This document shows positions 7,993 to 17,442 of a stretch of 64,000 bases of DNA, piece by piece. Source of the DNA: VAZQ01 sp963725185 (lineage in GTDB: Bacteria; Pseudomonadota; Alphaproteobacteria; Rhizobiales; Xanthobacteraceae); contig CAVRXO010000005.1 of NCBI GenBank assembly GCA_963725185.1, positions 310,001 through 374,000 on the forward strand. Direction: 5' to 3'. The notes beneath the pieces were generated by a model. That model searched no databases. It saw only the letters and a program-made list of their open reading frames with translations, and was not told where the DNA came from. How positions within the stretch are numbered: position 1 is the stretch's first letter; the number at the start of each line of letters is the position of its first letter. The translations under genes and the position numbers were made by a program.

Positions 7993-10900
7993 CTAGTACG
8001 GAAGACGACGACGGAGTTCTTCACGAGAGTCATGCCACTGGGCGTCTCGCTCAAAACTTTGCGCTATTTGCTCAAGGATTTCCGACGCCACAAATGGAGA
8101 CTCGACGGCAATTTCCTTCGACCAGCCCCTGTACTTGGCTGCAACGTCGCGCTCCTGTTGCCCTCCCACGCCGCGCCAAGTTGCGCCACGGGCATTGTGA
8201 ACGCTGACCATCATACCAATCCCGATCTCCCTTGAGACCACCTCCTCAAGAAGTTGCCGGACCGGCTCGCAGGGCCAAACGCCATCCTTGCCGGCCTTAC
8301 AATGCGCAAGTAGTCCTCCAATGGTGCGGTCACCGACCTCCTCGCGCGCATAGGCCTTGCATAGAGCGCGAACCTCAACGACCCATGTTCGAAGCCTATC
8401 TACATCGATTGTGCCGTCTGGCTGGGTTCCGGGAATGCGTCGCAACCTCTTTAGAAGGCTGTACATCTGCGTAACCATCGAATCGCGCTCGCCAGCCGGC
8501 GTTGACAGCCATTCAACCGGATCATCGGCATCGTCACTCCGTCGAAAGGTGAGTCCGATCGCTTGCATAAAAAGACTTGGCAATTCGGTTAGCTGAAATT
8601 CAAGGTTCGGAATTTCATGCTCGGTATGGTCGAGGGCCTGGAGGTAGATAAATTCCAACTGCGCAAGCTCATCACGCGAGACGTCCAGGCGCTTGTCCAA
8701 AATCTTTAGGGCGCGTGAAATCTCATACGACGATGGTTGATAGTGCCCTGCGGGTTCAGCACGCGACGTAGCCACTTCCCGCAGCAATCGAATGAATCGA
8801 ACGGAATCGAGAGCGTTCCAATTCATGTGGATAACACTAAGAGCCGCCCTCGGCCGTTCAGCCGAGAGGAGGCGGTCAACGATTTCGCGCATCTCACCGT
8901 CGGATTGGGCATCCCAATGGGGATGCGCTTGCTTCCAATAGCCCTGTTGCATTTCAGCGGACAAATTTTCAAGGTGATGCCACGTGGATTGCCTAAACGG
9001 AGCGGCGGCAAGCGTGCGGATCGTCTTTTTTTTGCCGGCATGTCCTTCAGATAGAAAGCGCTTGGTCAAGTCGTACAAGGCCGCCTGGCGCAGTTCTTCC
9101 TCCAGTCTCCTCAGGAACCCGTAGATGCAATTGTCGACCTTGAGTTCCGACCGGTCCTCGGAAGCGAGTTTGTAAAGAAAATCGGTAGCACTGGGCCCTT
9201 TGACAATACCGTCGGCAAGCAGCGATCCAATAATCCACGCGGCATCTCCGGATTCGCAGAGGCGTAAAATCCCCTCGTAACCGGCTTGTTTCCAAATGTC
9301 GCGAAGAGCCTGCGATCGTTGCTGTCCAATCTTCCGGTCGTGTCTTTCTACGTTAATGTCGTCGTCGGCTTCGTCCAAGGATTCATCGACCCACTGTTGG
9401 GCAAAAAGCCACTGGTGGCGCACCACGATGTCCTTGGGTCTCAAAAGATCGTATAGCTCGTGGGCGTGATTCTGTAGCTTTTGTCCCAACTTGCGCGAAC
9501 GGCCTCGGCGTGTGAACGCAAACCGCCGTATGTTTTCACGTAACAACGCCCTTGGCTCGTCGACCGGGTTGCAGGCCGACCAAGATCGGATGAGGGTCCA
9601 GACCTTCTCCTGCGCCTCATCCGGAAATATATGGAGGCGCTCAACTAGATCGCTGAGCGTGCGTTCGTCCTGAATTGGCCAATTGAGCGCCGTGTCGAGA
9701 GCTTTGAGACGGGTCTGAGGCATTTCCTCTTCCGGGGCGAATTGTCCAGCGCCAAAGGCGTCGTTGCGCCAGCGCGGGCGATAACTGTAAGAGCCGGTAC
9801 GAGGTCCCGGATCAAGTTGCTCCATGCAGAGCCACCACACAATTTTTGGAAACCGAATCTTCAGCGAATCTAGGACGGCCAGCCGTTCCGCAATGCTGGC
9901 CCCGGTCTGTGGCACCCAATAGCTGAAAAGCGACTCAAGACTACGCTCCGGCTTGTTCGCCCAATTGTCATCGATCTTTTGCTCGGAGAGTCGTGCCAGG
10001 ATTCTTGCGACGGGAAGCAACCGACCGGGTTTCCATGCCAAGCCTTCCAATGCCCACAGCAGACCGGAGCGGGGACAGCTCCCAAATATAGCGTTGCTGG
10101 CTGGCTTCAATAGTGCGAGGACCTGAGGTACCGCGCTCTTGAGGTCCTCCTCCAGAATCTTGAGGAATTCCTCGGGCGCCGCTTCAGCGTAAAGAGGAAG
10201 GTCGTTCTGCTGCGACGCCCAGGTCTTGGCGTCCAGCGGCGTGAGCAACCCTCGCACAATGGCATTGATGTTTGTGTGAACGTTGACGCCGCGGTTCAAG
10301 AACAGATTGTGGCCGTGAACGGCTAGAAGAACGAGCGTTTCGCAGATGCCATCACGGAGAGCTCGGGAGTGATCCCTCGATTTCCCGTATAGATTTGCCA
10401 GCCACCGCTTATCCTCCGGCAGATCGAGTGCGGGATCTTCCTCCGAAAGCACATAGCGGGCGGTAAAGAAGAAGCGCTCAAGGTCAGAGACAGTGATAAA
10501 GTTGTGAATTGCGTAGAAAACGTCAACCTTCGATACAACCCCACGATGCTTCGCCACGGTCCAAACTGGGGTCTGTTCGACGTTCAGGAGTTCGGCGACG
10601 GCTTCCTCTACCTTAGGATAGCATTCCTCATCGGCCAGAAGGGACAAAATCTCCTGGTCCGCCTTGGTTTCGGCATCCCACGCGCCCACAAAACAGAGGG
10701 GGATTAGCTTTCGTGCAAGGTCCTTCGCTTCTGCCCAGGGCGGAATTTTGATTGCAGGTATTTTTGAAAGCCGGCGGCGTAGAACGGTCGCCGATCGACC
10801 CGAACTCGCGAACGAGCCGCGAAACCTCGTCATCGCTTAGATCCATGGCGCCCAAGGCGGCGCTGAAGGTGTTGTCGTCAATTAAATCAAGAGAGATATT

Positions 10901-12112
10901 AGGTGCACCCTCATCGGCATCACGCGTGCGGACGATAATCGTGTGCTGGGTCTTGTAGAGCCCTGCGGACTTAGTTTCAACCTCGGGTGACGCCAGTATG
11001 GCGATCAACGCGGTTACTGTCGCCGCGACCTTCCGGAGTTCATCGACAGAATGTATGGCAATCGCGCGATCATGGAACTGACGCGGTCGCGCACCAATCG
11101 AATCAAATGCAGATGCAATAAACGCTAGTCCCTCCTCTCGCGAAGGAGCCCTGATGACAAAGGGATTGGTGGGCGGTTGTTGGAGCCACTGCTCAATTTT
11201 GCCTTTGTAAACCTCGATAGAGCCCTGAAATAGCTGCTTGTTTAGTTCCGGATTCGTCACTGTGGCCCACTGATTCCAGCAATCTTCGAGCGACCGAATG
11301 CCACTAGAGGCAATCCCGAGCTCTTCAGCCATCCAGGCCTGGGCGGGGGCGGATTGTTCAAGCCACTGCTCCACGTCGCTGGCGTCAAAAGCCCGAACGT
11401 CTTTCCATTTTTTCTCGACACGTTTACTGTTGACCCATTCGTTTTTGCCTGTCCAGTTGTGAGGGGTTACAAAAACAAAGGTTATATTTTTTCTTTCGGT
11501 GGTTGGAACGCTTGTTACACGCTTCTTGTAGTCCGCTTCAGCTTTGGCCCGCGGGTCTTGATTGCAGCCGAACTCCCAGCCCGAAAGCCCAGAGGGTATC
11601 CACGGCGTCGCCGAATCGGCCTCAACTTGCCCGTCCCACCCTGGACGCTCGGCGTTGTCGAAAGCCGGAAAATCGACCCGAGTTAGATTGCGGCCGGTCG
11701 ACTGGATGAGTCGTCTGAGAAAGGCTGGGAGTAACTGCCGAGCGCGGATGCTGTGTGCGGCCCACGCTGCAATTTGTGATGCAGTAATGTCCATTAGACT
11801 GGGAGCGTAGCTGCGGACTGCGATCTGCGCCGCCCGTTCGCGTGTCTGCAAGTCGTCGTAGGACGCTTGGATCTGGAGCAGCATTTCGCGCTTCACGCCG
11901 AAGGATTTTTCAAAGCGGACGGCCATATCGGCCGAAAGCGAGGCGTTGCCATTGAGAAGATTTGAAAGAGTCGGTCTGCCGACACCCAACAGCTTGGCGG
12001 CTTCGGTAACTGATAGCTTTCTGGGCCGCAGTACCTCCCGCCTAATATAGAGACCAGGATGGTCGGTTAACTCATCGTTGCTCAGGGTAACTTGACTGAT
12101 TCTCGTTCGCAT
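7993..12112 (-). CDS. HigA-type HTH / endonuclease-like / STAND-like giant protein (one frameshift)
   Basis: Read through one extra base near 10,796-10,801, this is a single protein of about 1,372 residues. Residues about 20-75 are a HigA/XRE helix-turn-helix (LSVTEAAKLLGVGRPTLSNL). Residues about 130-240 look like a restriction-endonuclease fold (GWDG, GLSGWEFG, ADYKKR, then FVFVTPHNW), a plausible nuclease. The rest resembles STAND/NLR-type proteins: a degenerate nucleotide-binding region with no recognisable Walker A, a winged-helix-like stretch (GRSATVLRRRL after repair, ending PPWA), then several hundred residues of helical repeats. This architecture suggests an anti-phage sensor-effector. 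The AT-richer composition suggests transfer. The two halves are otherwise open, so the frameshift is recent or a sequence error. Domain calls are by eye and need profile searches. Confidence 0.6.
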
Positions 12113-12114
12113 GG

Positions 12115-12133
12115 TGTATCGTTACACGATACA
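12115..12133. promoter_or_regulatory. HigA-like operator palindrome
   Basis: TGTATCGTTACACGATACA is a perfect 7-bp inverted repeat around a 5-base centre. It ends three bases before the start codon of the large HTH-containing gene at 12,112. HigA proteins bind similar TGTAT-N-ATACA palindromes at their own promoters, so autorepression by the fused HTH is likely. A TTGACA hexamer lies upstream on the minus strand at about 12,144-12,149. Confidence 0.75.
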
Positions 12134-12189
12134 GTTGCCGGCTGTCAACGCCAGGGCCGGGATCCCCTTGATCTGATTTCCTTGCTCTT

Positions 12190-13239
12190 TCACACCAGCG
12201 ACACCAGCCCGCCCCCATGCCGTTGCAGGCGGCCGGCCACCTCCAGCTCCAGCAGCACGATCCGCACCACGGCGGGCGAGCGGCCGGCGAGGCGCACCAG
12301 GTCGTCGATGCTGACGGGAGTAGGCCCGAGCAGCTCCACGATGCGGCTGCGCTCCTCGGTGCCGGGGTCGGCCGCGGGCGGTTGTGGCGCGATGGGCTCG
12401 GGCTGCGCCTCCTGCATCGATCGCTCCAGCGGCTGGCCGAGGATCGGGCGCAGCACCGCGATCACGTCTTCGGCCTCGGTGACCAGGGTTGCTCCCTGCT
12501 TCAGCAAGCCGTTGGAGCCCTCGGAGCGCGGATCGAGCGGGGAGCCGGGCACCGCGAAGACTTCGCGGCCTTGCTCGAGCGCGAGCCGCGTGGTGATGAG
12601 CGAGCCCGAGCGGCGCGCCGCCTCGATCACCACGACGCCGACCGCAAGGCCGGAGATCAGGCGATTGCGGCGCGGGAAGTCGCGGGCGCGCGGCTCCCAG
12701 TCGAGCGGCATCTCGGACAGCGCCACGCCCGTGGCCAGGATCGCGCCGGCGAGCTCGACGTTCTCGGGCGGATAGATGTGGTTGTGGCCGCCGGCCAGCA
12801 CCGCGACGGTGCCGGTCGTGAGGCTGGCCCGGTGGGCTGAGGCATCGATGCCGCGCGCGAGACCCGATACGACCACGAGGCCGGCTTCGGCGAGCTCGCG
12901 CGCGAGCTTGCCGGCGAGCTTGATCCCGGCCGCCGATGCGTTGCGGGCGCCGACCACGGCGATCATCGGCCGCTCCAGGACGGCGAGATGTCCGCGCACC
13001 GCGATGAGCGGCGGCGGATCGTCGATCATCGCCAGCCGCCACGGATAGGCCGGCTCGCCCAGCGCCAGGAAGCTCACGCCGGCGGATCGTGCCGCCTTGA
13101 TCTCGCGCTCGGCGTCCGCCCGCGAGCAGATGCGCGCCGAGCCGCTGGCGCCACCGCGGCGGGCGAGGCTGGGCAGCGCGGCCAGTGCCGCTTGCGCACT
13201 GCCGAACTGGTTGACCAGCGCGCGAAAGGTCCGCGGGCC
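12190..13239 (-). pseudogene. dprA: dprA, 3' part (core and C-terminal domains), split by a transposon
   Basis: Continues chromosomal DprA from GPRTFRALVNQFGS through the Rossmann-like DprA core (VVGARNASAAG, SGLARGIDASAH, PRRNRLI, SGSLITTRLALEQGREVFAVPG) to a C-terminal winged helix (STPVSIDDLVRLAGRSP-like region) ending LVSLV. DprA loads RecA on incoming single-stranded DNA. Its first residues are 4.2 kb away at 17,443-17,630. An in-frame TTG at about 13,272, inside the transposon end, could start a 360-residue product that keeps the whole core, so residual function cannot be excluded. Confidence 0.93.
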
Positions 13240-13282
13240 CGGTATTATGGCGCAAACGCCACAAGACCCCAAGCTGGGCGCC

Positions 13283-13981
13283 CTAGGCGAAAGGGTCCTC
13301 TGGCGGCGGCGCGGGCGGTGGCCGGTAATCGGACAGTTCCTCGGTTAGTTCGAATTCGCGCGCCTTAAACGGCGGCTCACTGGCGTCATAGACGGTCCGC
13401 CCGCAAGTGATGGCGCCGACTACCTTCGCGCCTGCCCCCTCTATACGGTCCTGGCACGCCAGTAGAGAGCCGCCAGTCGTCACCAAATCATCGATCAGTA
13501 CGACCTTCTTGTCTTTTAGGTCGCCCCTCGTCTCAAGATGCGGCAACAGCTCGGCACGCTTGCGGGGACCGCCATCGTGAGCGCTTTTAAGTTTCTTATT
13601 CCAGCGGAGTCCGTCGAAGATGCTGCCTTCATAGGCAGTCCCCTTGAGGGCTTCTTGTGCCATCCGCAATGACCGGTACGTGGTAGCAGTCTTAACGCCG
13701 TCCTTGCTTGGAACTGGCACTAGCAGAACTGGTTCCTCGGAAAAAGTCGGCAGCTTGCGGGCAGCCCAATCTCCAAAGGTTGGTCTCACCATGGGAAAAT
13801 TGGCCTTGGTGATGTTCAATCGTCCCGATTGCTTGTCTATGTAAAAACGGCGGTGAAATTCACCAGATTTTACGGCATGGCAAAACATGTAAGATTCCCA
13901 AAACGGCGGATTCCGCGGGCGTGGCTTGCCGGCCTTAACCGCAAGTTCGGAGTAATACCCACAGGCGTGAGCGACTTTCAT
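13283..13981 (-). CDS. Phosphoribosyltransferase-domain protein, ShosT-like toxin candidate
   Basis: 232 residues. The C-terminal half has a type I phosphoribosyltransferase PRPP loop, VVLIDDLVTTGGSLL (about residues 160-175), preceded by the VLLVPVPSKDG strand. The N-terminal part is a ComF-unlike extension with several aromatic residues. Its start ATG overlaps the stop of the DprA-like gene (ATGA, 13,978-13,981), so the two are translationally coupled. A DprA-like gene coupled to a PRTase gene is the composition of the ShosTA toxin-antitoxin/anti-phage system, in which the PRTase is the toxin; this assignment is from recalled literature and gene pairing. A housekeeping purine-salvage role is less likely given its place inside a transposon. 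Confidence 0.75.
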   Translation of the reverse strand: MKVAHACGYYSELAVKAGKPRPRNPPFWESYMFCHAVKSGEFHRRFYIDKQSGRLNITKANFPMVRPTFGDWAARKLPTFSEEPVLLVPVPSKDGVKTATTYRSLRMAQEALKGTAYEGSIFDGLRWNKKLKSAHDGGPRKRAELLPHLETRGDLKDKKVVLIDDLVTTGGSLLACQDRIEGAGAKVVGAITCGRTVYDASEPPFKAREFELTEELSDYRPPPAPPPEDPFA

Positions 13982-14682
13982 TGATTGCTTAGAGCGTCTA
14001 AAATCTGTTCTGTGCGATCAAGCACCGCAGTGTTCTTATCATTCAAAAATCGTTTGGGCCACGTAATTGCTGGATTTTCTACGACCGCCCGCATGATGAA
14101 CAACCAGCGCCCAAGACGCCGGCATTCGGAGGCTTGGTGCAGGGTACCGGAGGTATTCGAGGCCTCGACAATGACGGTGGCGTCGGACAAGGCCGCCATG
14201 ACCTTGTTTCGCTCAGGAAAGTTCTTCGGGGAGACGGGCCTATCTTCGGGGAATGGCGAAATCAGTAGGTGGTGGCGCCAAATCGTCTCTTGGAGCGAAG
14301 CGTTTTCTACCGGAGACGCCTTCGAAAGCGGCGTTCCTATAATCGCAACTGTCCGACCACCATTACCAATGGCGCTTAGATGGGCCGCAGTATCGATGCC
14401 CCGAGCAAGTCCAGAAACGATGACGGTTCCGTGCTGTACCAACTCGCGAGCGAGCCGAGTGGCGCGAGCCAGCCCATGCGGGCTTGCCTCGCGCGTCCCG
14501 ATGATTGATACGCAGCGTCTTGAAACCAAGGCGAGATCGCCGACGAAGAACAGACGAATATCTTTTGGCTCTCCGGAACGCTTGCTTGCTTGGACAAGAT
14601 CACGAAGCCAGATACCTTCGCCCTGCGGCGGTGGAGTGTACGTGTCGTAATGATGCACGGAACGAGCGGGGGTCATCACCAT
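13978..14682 (-). CDS. DprA/Smf-like (SLOG fold) protein, ShosA-like antitoxin candidate
   Basis: 234 residues of DprA core only: SIIGTREASPHG, VSGLARGIDTAAH, FPERNKVMAALSD and TSGTLHQASECRRLGR parallel the nucleotide/DNA-binding motifs of chromosomal DprA. It lacks the N-terminal SAM-like and C-terminal winged-helix domains and is not a copy of the neighbouring host dprA. An ATG six bases in (14,676) is an alternative start. First gene of a two-gene operon with the PRTase. In ShosTA the DprA-like partner is the antitoxin. It could alternatively substitute partly for the disrupted host DprA. Confidence 0.78.
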   Translation of the reverse strand: MVMTPARSVHHYDTYTPPPQGEGIWLRDLVQASKRSGEPKDIRLFFVGDLALVSRRCVSIIGTREASPHGLARATRLARELVQHGTVIVSGLARGIDTAAHLSAIGNGGRTVAIIGTPLSKASPVENASLQETIWRHHLLISPFPEDRPVSPKNFPERNKVMAALSDATVIVEASNTSGTLHQASECRRLGRWLFIMRAVVENPAITWPKRFLNDKNTAVLDRTEQILDALSNQ

Positions 14683-14812
14683 GGTGCCAACTCGCCGCGA
14701 AAACCGACAACGGCATGTTGTCGTCTGGAAGCGAGAATATCATACCTCAAACCCGCCGTGAATCCTTGAACTCTAGACTATCCACCGGGCTATTCGACAC
14801 CAGCCTGATTCT

Positions 14813-15268
14813 CTACCGGCCGGTCAACTGCCACCTTGCCGGCATGCCTTGCCCGACATTCTGGACGCTCTTGCCGGCCTTGAGCGACAAGCTGGACCGG
14901 ACCCCGCCCTCAAGATCGCGAATTGTCTTGAGGTCCGGTTTGGCCTCGCCCTTGCCGGCCAAGAGCTGCAGCACGATCTCGCGCGTGGTCAACGGCCCCT
15001 CAGCGGCCTTAAGCACCTCCAGGACGGCCCGGAACATGGTGCCGCGCTTGAACCATCGGTTTCGCCGGTTGCGGCGCCGGACACTGATCGCCTGGACGTT
15101 ATAGGCCGGATCGAACATGCGGATCACGGCCTCGACATGCTTCATGTCGGCGGCTAGGCGCTCGCCTTCCTGCCGGTTGGCCCTGATCTGGCCGCCAAGG
15201 TCCGCGTGAAGGTGGACCAGGAAGGTGACGGCGGGATGCTTGGGATAGACCTTGAAGGCGCGCGGCAT
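14813..15268 (-). CDS. IS1595-associated small protein with C-terminal winged-helix-like region
   Basis: 151 residues starting MPRAFKVYPKHPAVTF, with GGAG upstream; a longer ORF start at 15,325 is inside the transposase. The central part is a charged helix (IRANRQEGERLAADMKHVEAVIRMFDP region) followed by a basic patch RRRNRRNRWFKRGTMFR. The C-terminus (GPLTTREIVLQLL...MPARWQL) looks like a winged helix. It begins directly after the transposase stop, suggesting co-translation. From memory, similar proteins accompany IS1595-type transposases; a role in target or end binding is inference. Confidence 0.75.
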   Translation of the reverse strand: MPRAFKVYPKHPAVTFLVHLHADLGGQIRANRQEGERLAADMKHVEAVIRMFDPAYNVQAISVRRRNRRNRWFKRGTMFRAVLEVLKAAEGPLTTREIVLQLLAGKGEAKPDLKTIRDLEGGVRSSLSLKAGKSVQNVGQGMPARWQLTGR

Positions 15269-15269
15269 A

Positions 15270-16268
15270 TCATCGCTCCGGCTGAACTTTCGCGACGTGC
15301 CGCTGCCAGTATCCACAGAAATCAACGGAGGGCGCGCCCTTCATGGCGTGGCCAGCCACCGCATGGACCTGATCGCCGTTTGACAGGCGCCGATTGTCCT
15401 CCCGCCAAGACGCCTCTTGCGCGTACCGCAGGAGATACGGGCCAGCGATATGGTGGTGGTGGCCGATCTCGCCGCGCCGCATGCGACTGAAAAATTCCTC
15501 TGCCCAATTGGTGCAAGCGCCGTCCAGGCTGTACGCCTCTTCGTGATTGATGCGCTTCATTTCGAAGCGGGCATGAAGATCGTTCCAAGCCGGCGACTCG
15601 TCGGCATTGACGACCGTGCCCTTGGCGATGCGCGAGCGCACGAAATTGAGTGCCTGCCCTTCGGTACGGAACACGGCCGGGAGCGAATTGCCGTCACGCT
15701 CGCGAATGATGACCACGGCCTTGCGCTTGCCTGTTTGGTTGGCGGCGAGGCGGCGATCCTTGCGCTTCTCGGCAAGGTTGGCCGGCTTGACGTATCCGCC
15801 GAAATAGCCCGAGTCGATCTCGGCAGTCTTGCCCTCGCCGCCGATCATGCGGCCCTTCAATTCGACTGCCATCGCCTCCCGCAGCTTGTGGGCGAGCACA
15901 AAGGCGCACTTGTAGGAAACGCAGAGATCGCGCGATAGGGCGAGCATGGACTTGCCCTTGACCTCATTGCAGAAGATCGCGATGGCCGCGAGGTAGCAGC
16001 GCAAGGGCAGCTTGTGCGAGGCGAACAGCGTCCCGGAAGTAATCGAGAAGTCCTTGACGCAGGCCCGGCAGCGGAAGCGCGGGGCACCCTTGAAGCGCCG
16101 GCAGTCGTAAGCGTCAACCCCGCCGCAATGTGGGCAAACCGGCTGGCCGTCCGTTTCGTGCCAGCGGATGCGACGGAAAGTCATTTCGGCTTCGTCATCC
16201 TTCATCTGGAAAACGGCGGCCAGCGATAGCGTCTTGGCCTGCCGGGAAAGAAGGAAATGCTGCGTCAT
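15270..16268 (-). CDS. IS1595-family transposase
   Basis: 332 residues. An N-terminal zinc ribbon (CPHCGG...FRCRACVKDFS, about residues 43-75) is followed by a helical linker and the ISXO2-like DDE-type core: EIDSGYFGGY, VVNADESPAW and the downstream NWAEEFFSRMRRGEIGHHHH segment, which supplies the H/N and acidic or basic residues. The length fits the family. It is transcribed from a TTGACA / 17 / TATGAT promoter facing the DUF6471-type gene. No truncation is seen, so the element may be active. Confidence 0.93.
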   Translation of the reverse strand: MTQHFLLSRQAKTLSLAAVFQMKDDEAEMTFRRIRWHETDGQPVCPHCGGVDAYDCRRFKGAPRFRCRACVKDFSITSGTLFASHKLPLRCYLAAIAIFCNEVKGKSMLALSRDLCVSYKCAFVLAHKLREAMAVELKGRMIGGEGKTAEIDSGYFGGYVKPANLAEKRKDRRLAANQTGKRKAVVIIRERDGNSLPAVFRTEGQALNFVRSRIAKGTVVNADESPAWNDLHARFEMKRINHEEAYSLDGACTNWAEEFFSRMRRGEIGHHHHIAGPYLLRYAQEASWREDNRRLSNGDQVHAVAGHAMKGAPSVDFCGYWQRHVAKVQPER

Positions 16269-16280
16269 GTGCCCAACCCC

Positions 16281-16360
16281 TCGTCTATGAAAGCTATCAT
16301 ATGTGATAGCATAGGGGTTGTCAAACGAAATCTATCGGATATGATAGCTTTCATAGACGA
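16281..16360. promoter_or_regulatory. Divergent promoters with paired inverted operators
   Basis: A 29-bp sequence beginning TCGTCTATGAAAGCTATCAT (16,281-16,309) is repeated in inverted orientation at 16,332-16,360 with two mismatches. Each copy contains a CTATC-N6-GATAG palindrome. The minus-strand transposase promoter is TTGACA (16,319-16,324), 17 bases, TATGAT (16,296-16,301). The plus-strand promoter is TTGTCA (16,318-16,323), 16 bases, TATGAT (16,340-16,345). The -35 boxes overlap and each operator covers a -10 box, an arrangement suited to repression of both genes by one small HTH protein. Confidence 0.85.
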
Positions 16361-16371
16361 TAGGAGGCGCC

Positions 16372-16608
16372 ATGGCCATCAAGTCAGAGGACGAATGGGC
16401 GGAGCGCGCCGCCGCATTCCTGAAGCACAAGCTTCGCGAATGCGAGGTGACCTATGTCGAGCTTGCGCAGCGGCTCAAGAAACACGGCCTGAAGGAAACC
16501 GAGGCCTCGATCACGAACAAGCTGGCACGCGGAACGTTCCCGGCGACCTTCTTCCTGGCCTGCCTTGCCGCCCTGGAATTGGATGGCGTGGCGCTGGACG
16601 AAATCTAA
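16372..16608 (+). CDS. Small DUF6471/XRE-like HTH regulator
   Basis: 78 residues: AAAFLKHKLRECEVTYVELAQRL.KHG...TEASITNKLARGTFPATFFLACLAALE is a helix-turn-helix of the DUF6471 type. AGGAGG lies ten bases upstream of the ATG. It is divergent from the transposase and shares the duplicated operator region, so it most likely represses transposition and itself. Its stop overlaps the 3' end of the convergent membrane-protein gene. Confidence 0.85.
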   Translation: MAIKSEDEWAERAAAFLKHKLRECEVTYVELAQRLKKHGLKETEASITNKLARGTFPATFFLACLAALELDGVALDEI

Positions 16609-17354
16609 ACTAGGTGGCAAGTGCCATCCTTAAGTGAAAGCATTTTATGAACGAAATTGGTGACCCCGATAAGCCCGGAATCACTAGAAGTGACGGGAAT
16701 CAGTTTGAGAAGGTCCGGCATTTCAATTTTGATGTTGACCATCTCGACATCGCCAACTCTTCTCACTTCCATCACAGCCTTATGGAAGGGATTTTTGAGT
16801 GCCCGCAGCCCGGTTGCGGCGTCAACGTCTATTTGGACCCCACCGTCTATGGTCTTTACAGAAAAGCTTGCTCCAATCGAATCGCCGAGAACTTTAAGGG
16901 TTTGAGCGTAATAATCCAATTTTTGCTGAAACAGCATTGTATCGAGACTAGTCGTAGGTGGCCTTGGCACATCGCAAGAATAGATCAAATCGCCCATAAT
17001 TGAACGAAGCTGGCCCGATTGTGTCGGCGCAGGCGGTGCTGATTCTGCGGCCGATGTCGGCGGCAAGGGCGGTAGCGTGGCGGCCTTTTGCAGAACGCTC
17101 TTGTGATGTCCGATCGTCAGAATGATTGCGACGAGCAGAGCGCCAGCTGCAGCTAGCCACACGGTCCCGTATCGCGCTGCCCACAACAAGGCAGCTTTGA
17201 TCTCTGGCCAGAAAAAATAAACCGCAAGACAAGCGCAGATCAACGCGCCCGGAATTGTGATAAATCGGCTCACTTCCGGGAATCCCCATGCGACAAATGC
17301 CAAGCACCCCGCCGACAAAGCCCACGCAGTACCCCGTCGCTCCGAAGCGTCCAT
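16605..17354 (-). CDS. Transposon-borne membrane protein of unknown function
   Basis: 249 residues. Three hydrophobic segments fill the first ~85 residues (SAGCLAFVAWGF, PGALICACLAVYFFW, VWLAAAGALLVAIILTIG). A proline-rich linker and a soluble domain of about 150 residues with one cysteine (LIYSCDVPRPPTT) follow. The start is taken at MDASERRG (AAGGGCGG upstream) rather than seven codons earlier. It is the last cargo gene before the right end and converges on the regulator gene. No family recognised; possibly a membrane effector or an unrelated passenger. Confidence 0.7.
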   Translation of the reverse strand: MDASERRGTAWALSAGCLAFVAWGFPEVSRFITIPGALICACLAVYFFWPEIKAALLWAARYGTVWLAAAGALLVAIILTIGHHKSVLQKAATLPPLPPTSAAESAPPAPTQSGQLRSIMGDLIYSCDVPRPPTTSLDTMLFQQKLDYYAQTLKVLGDSIGASFSVKTIDGGVQIDVDAATGLRALKNPFHKAVMEVRRVGDVEMVNIKIEMPDLLKLIPVTSSDSGLIGVTNFVHKMLSLKDGTCHLV

Positions 17355-17442
17355 AGCCGCCCTTCGAATCTGCAACCAACGCGCTCTTTATATCTCATTT
17401 CGTCGGTTCCGCGCGGCCTGTGGCGTTTGCGCCATAATACCG

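Larger units (their letters stand above)
13240..17442. mobile_element. IS1595-family transposon carrying passenger genes, inserted in dprA
   Basis: A complete 4,203-bp element. The ends are 24-bp perfect inverted repeats beginning CGGTATTATGGCGCAAACGC (13,240-13,263 and, inverted, 17,419-17,442), and they contain an internal GGCG-caaa-CGCC palindrome. The target duplication is CGCGGGCC (13,232-13,239 and 17,443-17,450). An 8-bp duplication and a Zn-ribbon/ISXO2-like transposase are hallmarks of the IS1595 family, some members of which carry passenger genes. Cargo from left: a phosphoribosyltransferase and a DprA-like protein (ShosTA-type), a small helical protein, the transposase, a divergent DUF6471-type regulator, and a membrane protein. 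Removing the element and one duplication restores an uninterrupted dprA. Confidence 0.95.
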
